From Bacillus carboniphilus (GTDB taxonomy: Bacteria > Bacillota > Bacilli > Bacillales > JC228): a stretch of DNA of 54,793 bases. The position numbers and the translations under genes are program-made. The DNA is taken from assembly GCF_039522365.1 (NCBI RefSeq), contig NZ_BAAADJ010000001.1, forward strand, positions 1-54,793. The letters run 5' to 3'. Below are positions 39,426-48,723 of the stretch, piece by piece (within the stretch, counting starts at the first letter, position 1; the number at the start of each line of letters is the position of its first letter). The notes under the pieces are model-generated. The model had not been told where the DNA came from and did not search any database. It was given only the letters and a program-made list of their open reading frames with translations.

Positions 39426-40331
39426 ATGATGCAGAGAAAGAAGATTGGAATGATCGGGGTTCCGATGGATATGGGGCAGCAGCGACGTGGTGTAGATATG
39501 GGGCCAAGTGCGATTCGTTATGCTGGTGTAGTTGAGAGATTAGAAGAGTTAGGGTTTGACATTGAGGATATAGGAGATTTAGAGATTGGAAGAAGGGAAA
39601 AAACAATTGTGGAACGTTCCAATCTACGAAACTTAAAGGCAGTATTAGAGGCTAATGAACTACTTCATGAAAAAGTGTCGGAAGTGATAAAGCAAGGTAT
39701 GTTCCCACTAATTTTTGGTGGAGACCATAGTATTGCGATGGGTACTCTTGCTGGCGTTGCAGAGCATCATAAAAACTTAGGGGTCATTTGGTATGATGCA
39801 CATGGTGATTTAAATACCGAGGAAACTTCACCGTCAGGGAATATTCATGGTATGCCATTAGCAGTTAGCCTTGGTTTAGGACATCCTTCATTAACGAATA
39901 TTGGAGGGTATTCACCGAAAGTGAAGCCGGAGAATATCGTTATTATTGGAGCGAGAGCCCTAGACGACGGAGAAAAGCAGCTAATTAAAGAAATGGGCAT
40001 AAAAACATATACGATGCATGAGGTTGACCGTTTAGGAATGACAAAGGTTATGGAAGAAACGATCGCTTACCTCAAAGATAAAACAGATGGCGTACATCTA
40101 TCTCTTGATTTGGATGGGCTAGATCCGGATGATGCACCTGGAGTTGGAACTCCGGTAGCGGGAGGATTAAGTTATCGTGAAAGCCATTTGGCAATGGAAA
40201 TGCTTGCTGAATCTAACATAATAACGTCTGCAGAATTTGTTGAAGTCAATCCGATTCTTGATGAAAAGAATAGAACAGCTCAAGTAGCAGTGGCTTTAAT
40301 GGGCTCACTGTTTGGAGAGAAGTTACTATAG
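39426..40331 (+). CDS. rocF: Arginase
   Basis: This 301-residue enzyme hydrolyses arginine to ornithine and urea. Manganese ligands are visible in [18 protein letters not shown] and [18 protein letters not shown]. The start could be either of two adjacent ATG codons at 39426 and 39429; GGAGAGGGG precedes both. The length matches Bacillus RocF. It is a single-gene unit with a terminator after it, next to sigW. Confidence 0.96.
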   Translation: MMQRKKIGMIGVPMDMGQQRRGVDMGPSAIRYAGVVERLEELGFDIEDIGDLEIGRREKTIVERSNLRNLKAVLEANELLHEKVSEVIKQGMFPLIFGGDHSIAMGTLAGVAEHHKNLGVIWYDAHGDLNTEETSPSGNIHGMPLAVSLGLGHPSLTNIGGYSPKVKPENIVIIGARALDDGEKQLIKEMGIKTYTMHEVDRLGMTKVMEETIAYLKDKTDGVHLSLDLDGLDPDDAPGVGTPVAGGLSYRESHLAMEMLAESNIITSAEFVEVNPILDEKNRTAQVAVALMGSLFGEKLL

Positions 40332-40347
40332 ATGAGCTTGGACAAGA

Positions 40348-40378
40348 GGCAGAACCAACTTATGGTTCTAGCCTTTTT
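40348..40378 (+). terminator. Terminator after rocF
   Basis: GGCAGAACCA and TGGTTCTAGCC form a stem with one mismatch and are followed by TTTTTATT. Confidence 0.85.
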
Positions 40379-40477
40379 ATTATTTGGAAGTTTCTATAAA
40401 AAAATTTCTCGAAATATGTAAAAATCAGTCATTTTTCTGATACGATAGGAAAGGAAAATATTTTTTTATAAAAAATT

Positions 40478-40503
40478 TGAAACTATAAACGGCCTTGTTC
40501 GTA
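40478..40503 (+). promoter_or_regulatory. SigW-type autoregulated promoter
   Basis: TGAAAC (40478-40483), a 16-bp spacer and CGTA (40500-40503) match the SigW ECF promoter consensus exactly, 35 bases before sigW. It indicates autoregulation of the sigW-rsiW operon under envelope stress. Confidence 0.92.
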
Positions 40504-40537
40504 TACATATGTAGCCGCATGAGCGGAGGTTAGTAAA

Positions 40538-41101
40538 TTGGATGTCATAGTTAAACAAAGAATAAAGCAAGTCATTAAGGGAGATCAGAACGCCTTTGCA
40601 GAGATCGTTGAGTTATACAAAGACAAGGTGTTCCAATTATGCTATCGGATGCTGGGGAATAGACATGAAGCAGAAGATATGGCACAAGAAGCCTTTCTCC
40701 GAGCATACGTTAATATTACAAAGTTTAATCAATCGAGGAAGTTTTCTACTTGGTTGTATCGCATTGCAACAAATTTATGTATTGACCGAATACGAAAGAA
40801 AAAGCCAGATTATTATCTAGATGCTGAGGTTCCCGGAACGGATGGTCTTAACATGTATTCACAAATAGAAGCAGATACAGTTAGGCCTGAAGAGGAAGTA
40901 GAAAATCTAGAGCTTCAAGAGGTCATTCAAACAGAAATACTAAAATTACCAGATAAATATCGCTCCGTAATTGTGCTAAAGTATATTGAAGAGCTACAAT
41001 TACAAGAAATTAGTGAAATATTAGAGATTCCATTAGGTACTGTAAAGACAAGAATTCACCGAGGACGCGAGGCACTAAGGAAACAATTACGGAATGTGTA
41101 A
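40538..41101 (+). CDS. sigW: ECF RNA polymerase sigma factor SigW
   Basis: A 187-residue group IV sigma factor. Region 2 is at about 20-95 (FQLCYRMLGNRHEAEDMAQE, FSTWLYRIATNLCIDRIRKK) and region 4 at about 130-185 (LPDKYRSVIVLKYIEELQLQ, GTVKTRIHRGREALRK). It directs the envelope stress response to cell-wall antibiotics and bacteriocins. It starts at TTG (40538) after GCGGAGG. The anti-sigma gene follows, and the SigW promoter lies upstream. Confidence 0.96.
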   Translation: MDVIVKQRIKQVIKGDQNAFAEIVELYKDKVFQLCYRMLGNRHEAEDMAQEAFLRAYVNITKFNQSRKFSTWLYRIATNLCIDRIRKKKPDYYLDAEVPGTDGLNMYSQIEADTVRPEEEVENLELQEVIQTEILKLPDKYRSVIVLKYIEELQLQEISEILEIPLGTVKTRIHRGREALRKQLRNV

Positions 41102-41123
41102 GAGTAAGAGAGGGTGATGATCA

Positions 41124-41738
41124 TTGGGAAAGTGCCCAGAACATATCGTCGAGTATATGCACGAATACCTTGATGATGAGATATCTAGTGCTCAAGAAGC
41201 TGAATTGAGGAGCCATTTACAATCTTGTGTAGAGTGCCAGAAACACTTTCATGAATTAAAAAAAGCCATTGCTCTTGTACAAAGTACTTCACATATACAA
41301 GCACCAAGCGATTTTACAGCCAATGTAATGAGTCGTCTACCGAAAGAGAAGAAAAGAGTATGGGTGCAACGCTGGTTTAGGGCTCATCCTTTTATTACAG
41401 CCGCGTCGTTGTTTATCTTCTTAATGTTAGGGAGCTTAATGTCCTCTTTTAACGCGAATGATGATTTTTCAGTAAGTAATCATTCCAATATTATTGTAGA
41501 AAATAATACAGTAATTGTCCCAGAAGGTGAAACGGTTAATGGCGACCTAGTTGTAAAGAACGGAAAACTTCGAATAGAAGGTAAAGTAGAAGGAAATGTT
41601 ACAGTAATAAATGGTGAAAGATACATGGCATCTGCCGGTGAGGTAACAGGTAATATTCAAGAAATTAACGAAGCATTTTCTTGGATGTGGTTTCATATTA
41701 AGAAAACAGTAAACAATGTAATAGAAGCGTTTGAATAA
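41124..41738 (+). CDS. rsiW: Anti-sigma-W factor RsiW
   Basis: A 204-residue membrane protein. Residues 1-60 are the zinc anti-sigma domain (HLQSCVECQKHF, with an upstream His). A single transmembrane helix lies at about 92-110 (FITAASLFIFLMLGSLM). The extracytoplasmic part contains a short beta-helix-like stretch (GDLVVKNGKLRIEGKVEGNV). It holds SigW inactive until cleaved by PrsW and RasP. It starts at TTG (41124) after AGAGGGTGATG. Confidence 0.95.
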   Translation: MGKCPEHIVEYMHEYLDDEISSAQEAELRSHLQSCVECQKHFHELKKAIALVQSTSHIQAPSDFTANVMSRLPKEKKRVWVQRWFRAHPFITAASLFIFLMLGSLMSSFNANDDFSVSNHSNIIVENNTVIVPEGETVNGDLVVKNGKLRIEGKVEGNVTVINGERYMASAGEVTGNIQEINEAFSWMWFHIKKTVNNVIEAFE

Positions 41739-41766
41739 AAGTCGCTCCGTCTTGAGCGGCTTTTTT
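41737..41766 (+). terminator. Terminator after sigW-rsiW
   Basis: GTCGCTC and GAGCGGC form a 7-bp stem (one G-T) followed by TTTTTT. Confidence 0.88.
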
Positions 41767-41800
41767 AATAATAAAAAAAAGTTATCCCTGCGTAATGTTT

Positions 41801-41830
41801 TTGAAATCTAGTATAAAAACAAGATATGAT
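41801..41830 (+). promoter_or_regulatory. Promoter of the cdaA operon
   Basis: TTGAAA (41801-41806), an 18-bp spacer and TATGAT (41825-41830), about 60 bases before cdaA. A second TATAAT overlaps at 41830-41835. Confidence 0.6.
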
Positions 41831-41892
41831 ATAATGTAAAAGTTAAACAAAAAATAGTTGTAAGCTGCATCTGTTTACTTGGAGGAAGACAT

Positions 41893-42732
41893 ATGCCATT
41901 TGCAGATTACTTTGCAAATTTCACAATACTTGATTACATATCTAATATCGTTGATGTTTTGTTAGTTTGGTACGTCATCTATAAACTGATTACGGTTATC
42001 CGTGGTACAAAGGCAGTACAATTACTGAAAGGAATTTTCGTTATTGTAATTGTACAGAGCTTTAGTGGTTTCCTCGGATTTAAGACATTAGGTTGGATGA
42101 TGGAACAGGCACTAACATGGGGGTTTTTAGCCGTTATTATCATTTTCCAACCCGAACTGCGTCGTGCCTTGGAACAGCTTGGTAGAGGAAAGTTATTCTC
42201 TAAGAGCGGAATTCAAGAAGAGGAAGAACAGAAGCAGATCGTGGAAAGCATTGTTAAAGCGGTAGGATACATGGCGAAACGAAGAATCGGTGCTCTAATA
42301 TCCATTGAGCGAGAAACGGGCTTAAGTGATTATATTGAAACTGGGATTTCGTTAGAGTCAAATGTGTCATCAGAACTACTCATTAACATCTTTATTCCGA
42401 ACACTCCACTACATGATGGAGCTGTTGTCATACAAAAAAATCGAGTAGCTGCTGCTGCCTGTTACCTTCCATTATCGGAGAGTCCTTATATTTCAAAAGA
42501 GTTAGGTACTAGGCATAGAGCTGCACTCGGAATTAGTGAGGTAACGGACAGTATAACGATTGTTGTATCTGAAGAGACAGGGAGTGTTTCCGTTACAAAA
42601 AATGCGGAATTACACCGTGATTTAACGATGGAAGCATTCTCAGAGTTACTCCAGAATGAGATTATACACACCACTAAGGTAAGACAACCTTCCTCTTCAA
42701 AGTGGGCCTTTAGGGGGAAAAATGATGGATAA
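41893..42732 (+). CDS. cdaA: Diadenylate cyclase CdaA
   Basis: This 279-residue membrane enzyme makes c-di-AMP from two ATP. Three transmembrane helices lie within residues 10-85. A coiled linker follows, then the DAC domain with the DGA motif (HDGAVV, about 175) and the RHR motif (GTRHRAA, about 206). It is encoded with its regulator CdaR and with GlmM, which also controls it, in the conserved cdaA-cdaR-glmM operon. TTGGAGGAAG precedes the ATG. Confidence 0.97.
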   Translation: MPFADYFANFTILDYISNIVDVLLVWYVIYKLITVIRGTKAVQLLKGIFVIVIVQSFSGFLGFKTLGWMMEQALTWGFLAVIIIFQPELRRALEQLGRGKLFSKSGIQEEEEQKQIVESIVKAVGYMAKRRIGALISIERETGLSDYIETGISLESNVSSELLINIFIPNTPLHDGAVVIQKNRVAAAACYLPLSESPYISKELGTRHRAALGISEVTDSITIVVSEETGSVSVTKNAELHRDLTMEAFSELLQNEIIHTTKVRQPSSSKWAFRGKNDG

Positions 42733-43951
42733 GTTAATGGATAGTCCGTGGTTTTTACGTATTTTGGCGCTATTGTTGGCTATGTTGTTGTATATATCTG
42801 TAAATTTACCTCAAAATGATTCTGTTCGAGATTCCAATACAGGTGAGAATAGTGAAACACTTACGGATGTTCCTGTGAACCTTTATTATGATACAGATAA
42901 CCTTGTTGTAACAGGAGCTCCCAAAACGGTAACTTTAAATATTGAAGGGCCAAGAAGTATTGTCCAATCGGCTACTAAATTACGAGATTTTGAAGTATAC
43001 ATTGATTTAACAGATGCAGAGATTGGAAAGCAAGAAGTAGAGGTCCAAATTCGAAATTTATCGGAAAAACTAACAGCTACTTTAGACCCGACGTATGTGA
43101 CGGTTTCGGTTCAAGAGAGAGTCACGAAAGAATTCACAGTTGAAGCCGAATATAATGCTGATTTATTGCAGGAAGGCTTTTCTGCCGGTCAACCTAGTGT
43201 GGAACCAAAGACTGTTAAAATAACAGGAGCTAAAGACACCATCGAACAAATTTCTTATGTAAAAGCAACATTAGAAACGAATGGCACTCTTGATAGTACG
43301 GTCACAAGGGAAGCTAGAGTACAAGTATTAGACCGCTTACTAAATAAACTCGATGTTATCGTGGAACCTGAAGTAGTTGAAGTAACCATTCCGATTAGAG
43401 CAATAGAAAAAAATGTACCAATAAATATAAAAAGAGTCGGAGTTGCACAAGAAGGAATTACAATTGAGTCCATGACTCTATCCACCGATACAACCAAAGT
43501 AAGAGCAGTCAGTCAGCAAGTCCTAGATTCCATTCAGGATTTAGAAGTGACAGTGAACTTACGTGACATTATTGAGTCAAAGGACATAACGGTACCGCTT
43601 GAAGTTCCGGAAGGTGTTCTATTGATGGAGCCCGAACAAGTAACGCTGTCTGTTGAAGTGACGAAAACCGTTACACTTTCTACAGTTCCTATTAGTATTG
43701 AAGGTCTGGGTGAAAATGAGGTTGCAGCATTTTTAAATCCTGAAAATGGTGCGGTGAATGTGACCTTAACAGGAAGTCCCACTTTAATCAATGGTATTGA
43801 AGCTAGTGATCTTCAAGTTGAAATAGATGTTTCTGAGTTGGACGCTGGAGAGCATGAGGTCGACGTAATAATAACGGTCCCTGAAACAATAGATTGGGAA
43901 ATTTCACAAACAACAGCTCGAATTGTTATTCAAGAAAACACAGAAAGTTAG
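42722..43951 (+). CDS. cdaR: CdaA regulator with YbbR repeats
   Basis: A 409-residue protein with one N-terminal transmembrane helix (FLRILALLLAMLLYISVNL) and four extracellular YbbR repeats. It binds and modulates CdaA at the membrane. It overlaps the cdaA end by 11 bases; the start may be either of two adjacent ATG codons (42722 or 42725). The Thr/Val-rich beta repeats are intact over the full length. Confidence 0.95.
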   Translation: MMDKLMDSPWFLRILALLLAMLLYISVNLPQNDSVRDSNTGENSETLTDVPVNLYYDTDNLVVTGAPKTVTLNIEGPRSIVQSATKLRDFEVYIDLTDAEIGKQEVEVQIRNLSEKLTATLDPTYVTVSVQERVTKEFTVEAEYNADLLQEGFSAGQPSVEPKTVKITGAKDTIEQISYVKATLETNGTLDSTVTREARVQVLDRLLNKLDVIVEPEVVEVTIPIRAIEKNVPINIKRVGVAQEGITIESMTLSTDTTKVRAVSQQVLDSIQDLEVTVNLRDIIESKDITVPLEVPEGVLLMEPEQVTLSVEVTKTVTLSTVPISIEGLGENEVAAFLNPENGAVNVTLTGSPTLINGIEASDLQVEIDVSELDAGEHEVDVIITVPETIDWEISQTTARIVIQENTES

Positions 43952-43981
43952 TTGGAAATTGAAATAAAGGAGCGAAAGTCA

Positions 43982-45331
43982 ATGGGTAAATATTTTGGAA
44001 CGGATGGAGTAAGAGGAGTAGCGAATTCAGAACTTACGCCAGAGTTAGCATTTAAATTAGGTAGATTTGGTGGATATGTGTTAACGAAGGATAAAGATCG
44101 CCCAAAGGTATTAATTGGCCGTGACACAAGAATATCTGGTCATATGTTAGAAGGTGCACTTGTAGCAGGACTATTATCTATCGGGGCAGAGGTCATGAGA
44201 CTTGGCGTTATTTCGACACCAGGGGTGGCTTACCTAACTAAGTTTTTGGGAGCAGAAGCGGGAGTTATGATTTCTGCTTCCCATAATCCTGTAGCCGATA
44301 ACGGCATTAAGTTTTTTGGACCAGATGGTTTTAAGCTTTCCGATGATCAAGAGCAGGAAATTGAGGAACTATTAGATATGGAACAAGATACTTTACCACG
44401 ACCAGTAGGGAAAAATTTAGGTCAGGTCAATGACTATTTTGAAGGTGGTCAAAAGTATCTGCAGTACCTAAAGACAACGGTGGAGGAAGACTTTACGGGT
44501 ATTCATATCGCCTTAGATTGTGCCCATGGAGCTACTTCTTCCTTAGCAACGCATCTATTTGCTGATTTAGATGCAGACCTTTCGACAATGGGAGCAACTC
44601 CTAATGGAATCAATATCAATGAGGGAGTCGGATCTACCCATCCAGAGGCACTAGCTCAATTTTTAAAAGAAAAGAATGCAGATATAGGTCTTTCTTTTGA
44701 TGGAGATGGAGATCGTTTAATTGCCATTGATGAAAATGGAGATATTGTAGACGGCGATCAGATTATGTATATTTGCGCCAAGTACCTTAAGGAAGATGGA
44801 CGATTAAGACAAAATACTGTAGTTTCAACCGTTATGAGTAACCTTGGCTTCTATAAGGGCTTAGAGGAATATGGAGTTGAAAGTGTTCAAACTGCAGTAG
44901 GAGACCGCTATGTTGTGGAAGAAATGAAGAAAAATGGTTATAACTTAGGTGGAGAACAGTCTGGCCATATCATTTTCTTAGACTATAATACAACTGGCGA
45001 CGGTCTTTTAACCGGGTTACAGCTTGTAAATATTCTTAAACTTACAGGAAAGCCTCTTTCAGAACTTGCAAATGAGATGAAAAAATTCCCTCAGAAGCTA
45101 GTGAATGTAAGAGTTACTGATAAATATCATGTGACTGAAAATGATAAAGTAAGCCAAGTGATTGAGCAAGTTGAACAAGAGATGAATGGAAATGGTCGTG
45201 TGCTTGTTAGACCATCTGGTACAGAACCATTAGTACGTGTCATGGTCGAAGCATCTACAGAGCAATTGTGCCAAGAATATGTAGAGCGCATTTCATCTGT
45301 CGTTAAAGAAGAAATGGGGCTTACGGAATAA
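43982..45331 (+). CDS. glmM: Phosphoglucosamine mutase
   Basis: A 449-residue enzyme converting glucosamine-6-phosphate to glucosamine-1-phosphate for UDP-GlcNAc. The phosphoserine loop is [13 protein letters not shown] (Ser about 100), the metal loop is FDGDGDRL, and the C-terminal phosphate-binding loop is [12 protein letters not shown] start it at ATG 43982 ([12 protein letters not shown]) after AAAGGAG; the longer frame to 43952 is upstream of the ribosome site. It also inhibits CdaA in Bacillus. Confidence 0.97.
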   Translation: MGKYFGTDGVRGVANSELTPELAFKLGRFGGYVLTKDKDRPKVLIGRDTRISGHMLEGALVAGLLSIGAEVMRLGVISTPGVAYLTKFLGAEAGVMISASHNPVADNGIKFFGPDGFKLSDDQEQEIEELLDMEQDTLPRPVGKNLGQVNDYFEGGQKYLQYLKTTVEEDFTGIHIALDCAHGATSSLATHLFADLDADLSTMGATPNGININEGVGSTHPEALAQFLKEKNADIGLSFDGDGDRLIAIDENGDIVDGDQIMYICAKYLKEDGRLRQNTVVSTVMSNLGFYKGLEEYGVESVQTAVGDRYVVEEMKKNGYNLGGEQSGHIIFLDYNTTGDGLLTGLQLVNILKLTGKPLSELANEMKKFPQKLVNVRVTDKYHVTENDKVSQVIEQVEQEMNGNGRVLVRPSGTEPLVRVMVEASTEQLCQEYVERISSVVKEEMGLTE

Positions 45332-45336
45332 CAAAG

Positions 45337-45384
45337 ATATGCATAAGTGGAACCAACCCATTCCCTTATGCATATTTTTTTATA
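45337..45384 (+). terminator. Terminator after glmM
   Basis: ATATGCATAAG (45337-45347) and CTTATGCATAT (45365-45375) form an 11-bp stem followed by a T-run. Confidence 0.9.
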
Positions 45385-45439
45385 TACCCCTCTTTTTAGG
45401 AGTACCAAAAACTCCCTTACATGGATATAGGGTTATGAG

Positions 45440-45468
45440 TTGACGGTACTACCTAGGTCATGTATTAT
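45440..45468 (+). promoter_or_regulatory. Promoter of glmS
   Basis: TTGACG (45440-45445), 17-bp spacer, TATTAT (45463-45468). It lies about 85 bases before the glmS ribozyme. Confidence 0.82.
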
Positions 45469-45553
45469 GATAGCTATGTTTTGTATCACTACAAGCGGGG
45501 TAAACAGAGCATAGACCAATAGAAAAGGAGGGGCGAAGAGAAAAGTAATTAAA

Positions 45554-45715
45554 GCGCCAGGACTAAACAAGAGTTGTTTAGTTGACGAGGAGAAGGACGA
45601 TCGAAATTATCGGCGGGTGCCTTCCAGTTGTTCTACACAACTGAGACTCTTTTCTTAAAACAGAAAGGTGACTTTCTGCACAAAGGAGAAGGGATGTAGA
45701 CCGCTTCATTTGAAT
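45554..45715 (+). ncRNA. glmS self-cleaving riboswitch-ribozyme
   Basis: Conserved blocks are present: AGCGCCAGGAC at the cleavage site (cut before G45554), the GTTGACGAGGA core, ATCGGCGGGTGCC, and AAAGGAGAAGGGATGTAGACCGC at the 3' end quoted here in part as GGAGAAGGGATG. It binds glucosamine-6-phosphate and cleaves the glmS mRNA, which RNase J1 then degrades. The rest of the 507-base leader (to 45838) holds a terminator-like GC hairpin (GGGGGCAATTGGATTGCCCTC) region but no ORF. Confidence 0.93.
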
Positions 45716-45838
45716 GCTAACTAGTCATTAAACTAGAAAAAGCATCGAAGACCAAAACAGAGATAAGGGGGCAATTGGATTGCCCTCATAATATTGTGGC
45801 TTCCTTTTGCTCCCTTTCGATTAGGAGGAAAATGAAGT

Positions 45839-47641
45839 ATGTGTGGAATCGTTGGATTTATTGGAAATGTAGATGCGAAAGAAATTCTATTAAAAGGTCT
45901 AGAAAAGCTAGAATATAGAGGATATGACTCTGCAGGGATTGCTGTGCAGACAGGTGAAGGTGTTAAGGTATTTAAAGAAAAGGGGCGAATTGCTGACTTA
46001 CGCGCAATCGTCGATGCAGGTGTAGTAGCCAATACAGGAATTGGCCATACACGCTGGGCAACCCATGGTGAACCAAGTCGTGAAAATGCTCACCCTCATC
46101 AAAGTACGACTGAACGCTTTACCCTTGTGCATAATGGAGTGATTGAAAACTACCTTCAGCTAAAGCGCGAGTATCTAGTAGATGTTTCGTTTAACAGTGA
46201 GACAGATACAGAAATCATTGTTCAACTTATTGAAAAATGGGTCAATGATGGTTTATCTGTTGAAGATGCCTTCCGTAAAACATTAACACTGTTACATGGA
46301 TCATATGCACTTGCTCTTTTAGACCGTGAGAATGACGAAACCATCTTTGTTGCAAAAAATAAGAGCCCTCTTCTTGTAGGATTAGGTGACACTTTCAATG
46401 TTGTAGCAAGTGACGCGCTTGCTATGCTTCAAGTAACTGATCAGTTTGTTGAGTTAATGGATAAAGAGGTTGTGATTGTAACTAAAGATTCAATCCAAAT
46501 CCAAAAGCTTGATGGTGAAGTAGTAGAACGTGCTCCTTTCACTGCAGAATTAGATGCTAGTGACATTGAAAAGGGAACGTACCCTCACTACATGTTAAAG
46601 GAAATTGATGAGCAACCTGTCGTAATGAGAAAGATTATTCAAGCGTACCAGGATGATGCGGGTGAATTAACAATTGATCCCGAAATTGTTGCAACGCTTA
46701 ATATGTCAGACCGCATTTATATCATCGCAGCAGGAACAAGCTACCATGCTGGTTTAGTAGGTAAAGAATTCATTGAAAAAATGGCAAAGGTACCTGTCGA
46801 AGTACATGTAGCGAGTGAATTCGCCTATAACACACCGCTTCTATCTGAGAATCCATTATTCATCTTTATCTCTCAAAGTGGTGAAACGGCAGATAGTCGT
46901 GCTTGTCTGGTTCATGTAAAAGAACTAGGGCATCCTGCATTAACGATTACAAATGTTCCAGGTTCAACTTTGTCTCGTGAAGCAGACTTTACTTTACTCC
47001 TACATGCAGGACCTGAGATTGCCGTAGCTTCAACAAAGGCTTATACAGCACAGCTAGGCGTCCTTTCTATTCTTGCTTTTGTAACTGGTAAAGCACGAGG
47101 TCTGGACATAGAGATTGACTTGGTTCAAGAGTTAGGTATTATTGCGAATGCGATGGAAGTCCTTTGTGATGATAAAGAAGAAGTTGAATATATTGCTCGC
47201 GAATATCTATCTGTTACAAGAAATGCATTCTTCATCGGTCGTGGCCTTGATTACTATGTTGGCCTTGAAGGTGCGTTAAAGCTCAAAGAGATTTCCTATA
47301 TCCAAGCAGAAGGTTTTGCTGGTGGAGAATTAAAGCACGGTACGATTGCTCTAATTGAAAATGGAACACCAGTTATTGCCTTGGCGACTCAACCAAAAGT
47401 AAACTTGAATCTCCGTGGAAATGTTAAAGAAGTAGTTGCTCGTGGAGCTCATGCTTGTATTATTTCCATGAAAGGCTTAGAAGACGAAGATGATCGTGTC
47501 GTTCTACCAGAAGTAAATGAAGTATTAACACCCCTTATCTCCGTAGTACCATTACAGCTACTTGCTTACTATGCAGCGCTACACAGAGGTTGTGACGTGG
47601 ATAAACCAAGGAACCTTGCGAAGAGCGTGACAGTTGAGTAA
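45839..47641 (+). CDS. glmS: Glutamine-fructose-6-phosphate aminotransferase
   Basis: A 600-residue enzyme making glucosamine-6-phosphate from fructose-6-phosphate and glutamine. The N-terminal glutaminase domain has Cys2 (MCGIVGFIG); two SIS isomerase domains follow ([26 protein letters not shown]), ending with the conserved [12 protein letters not shown]. That end is the DNA recognised by TnsD in Tn7 targeting. TTAGGAGGAAAATG precedes the ATG. The ribozyme controls it. Confidence 0.98.
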   Translation: MCGIVGFIGNVDAKEILLKGLEKLEYRGYDSAGIAVQTGEGVKVFKEKGRIADLRAIVDAGVVANTGIGHTRWATHGEPSRENAHPHQSTTERFTLVHNGVIENYLQLKREYLVDVSFNSETDTEIIVQLIEKWVNDGLSVEDAFRKTLTLLHGSYALALLDRENDETIFVAKNKSPLLVGLGDTFNVVASDALAMLQVTDQFVELMDKEVVIVTKDSIQIQKLDGEVVERAPFTAELDASDIEKGTYPHYMLKEIDEQPVVMRKIIQAYQDDAGELTIDPEIVATLNMSDRIYIIAAGTSYHAGLVGKEFIEKMAKVPVEVHVASEFAYNTPLLSENPLFIFISQSGETADSRACLVHVKELGHPALTITNVPGSTLSREADFTLLLHAGPEIAVASTKAYTAQLGVLSILAFVTGKARGLDIEIDLVQELGIIANAMEVLCDDKEEVEYIAREYLSVTRNAFFIGRGLDYYVGLEGALKLKEISYIQAEGFAGGELKHGTIALIENGTPVIALATQPKVNLNLRGNVKEVVARGAHACIISMKGLEDEDDRVVLPEVNEVLTPLISVVPLQLLAYYAALHRGCDVDKPRNLAKSVTVE

Positions 47642-47664
47642 GAGTTTATGAAATAAATAGACCT

Positions 47665-47760
47665 TGTGTGGTTTTATAAAAAAGATTGATCACTTAAAAC
47701 AAAGTTCGATTGTTTGAATTAAAGATTGATTATTTGTAATAAAGTTTGATTAAAAGCAAC
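47665..47760. repeat. Tn7R-like end with four TnsB-site repeats
   Basis: After the TGTGTGG tip come four contiguous 20-bp units starting at 47681, 47701, 47721 and 47741, consensus AAAGWTTGATTRTTTGWAWT. E. coli Tn7R has four overlapping 22-bp TnsB sites within about 90 bp, so number, spacing and place agree. The exact terminal base (47665 or 47667) is uncertain. The last unit runs into a terminator stem. Confidence 0.78.
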
Positions 47761-47797
47761 CTCTTCGGTATGATTTCCGTAAGAGGTTGCTTTTTTT
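47754..47797 (+). terminator. Terminator inside the transposon end
   Basis: AAGCAACCTCTT (47754-47765) and AAGAGGTTGCTT (47781-47792) form a 12-bp stem, extended by CGG/CCG, followed by TTTTTTT. It stops glmS transcription before tnsA and is located inside the element if the tip is at 47665. Confidence 0.93.
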
Positions 47798-47883
47798 AGT
47801 ACATAATAGGAAATTAATTGTAATTTTTACTTACTTGAAAGTTAATAAAAGGATTTAATATTTTTTGAGTAGGAGGATGAAAA

Positions 47884-48723
47884 GTGCCCAAGCGAAAACG
47901 TTCGCCCTCTATTAATAAAAAACACAAAGATGATCGTGGACGAGGATTAGGTTTAGAATACAAACCATGGATTACAATTCAAGATGTTCCTTCATTAGGT
48001 AGATCAACACGTCTAAAAGGGATTAAAATACCAAGACAATTTGAATTTCTTTCAGATTTAGAACGAAACTACTTTTATTTGTTGGAATATTCCAACTTAG
48101 TGGTTGATATACGGGAACAATATCCTTTATTGCCCATTGAAGAAACGATTATGATTGCTGATGAGCTAGGTATTAAACATCCAGCTGACCCAAAAACAAA
48201 TGAGCCAATTATTATGACAACAGACTTTTTAGTAACCATTAGTGAAAACAAGAATCATCAAAATTTAGCTCGAACATTAAAATATAAGGATGAACTAATG
48301 AATGAACGAGTTCTAGAGAAATTTGAGATTGAGCGTGTTTATTGGGAACGACAAGATGTTGATTGGGGCATTGTGACCGAGTTAGAGATACCTAAAGAAA
48401 TGGCACATAATATTGCGTTTGTTCATGGCTATGCAGACCTTTCAGTTATTGAAGGATTTGAAGAAGTTACTGAAGATGACATAGAAGAAATGAGTATTCA
48501 CTTTATTAATAGGTTATTAGTAGAACATCGAGCAGTAAAACAGATCGCTAAAGAGTTTGAAATAAACTATGGTATGGCTGTTGGTTGTGGTCTTTCTCTA
48601 TTTAAACATCTAATAATAACAAAGGCAATTGAATTAGATTTATTAGAAAAACTTGATGTAAGTCAAATCCAGCAAATAAAAGAAGTGCGTAAAGATTTTT
48701 CAGAGAAGGTGAGAGCAATATGA
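47884..48723 (+). CDS. tnsA: TnsA transposase endonuclease subunit
   Basis: A 279-residue restriction-enzyme-like nuclease that cuts the 5' strands at the transposon ends, allowing cut-and-paste. Catalytic residues are seen at positions like those of E. coli TnsA: Glu60 (LSDLERNYF), Asp114 (MTTDFLVT) and Lys133 (RTLKYKDEL). The C-terminal winged helix contacts TnsB/TnsC. It starts at GTG (47884) after GTAGGAGGATG. It overlaps tnsB by four bases. Confidence 0.93.
   Translation: MPKRKRSPSINKKHKDDRGRGLGLEYKPWITIQDVPSLGRSTRLKGIKIPRQFEFLSDLERNYFYLLEYSNLVVDIREQYPLLPIEETIMIADELGIKHPADPKTNEPIIMTTDFLVTISENKNHQNLARTLKYKDELMNERVLEKFEIERVYWERQDVDWGIVTELEIPKEMAHNIAFVHGYADLSVIEGFEEVTEDDIEEMSIHFINRLLVEHRAVKQIAKEFEINYGMAVGCGLSLFKHLIITKAIELDLLEKLDVSQIQQIKEVRKDFSEKVRAI

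Noticed and set aside
47681-47760. Ordinary intergenic repeat of the same kind as the 39060 array
   Set aside because: The period is the same but the sequence is different, and the location right after the TGT tip, ahead of tnsA, fits TnsB sites.
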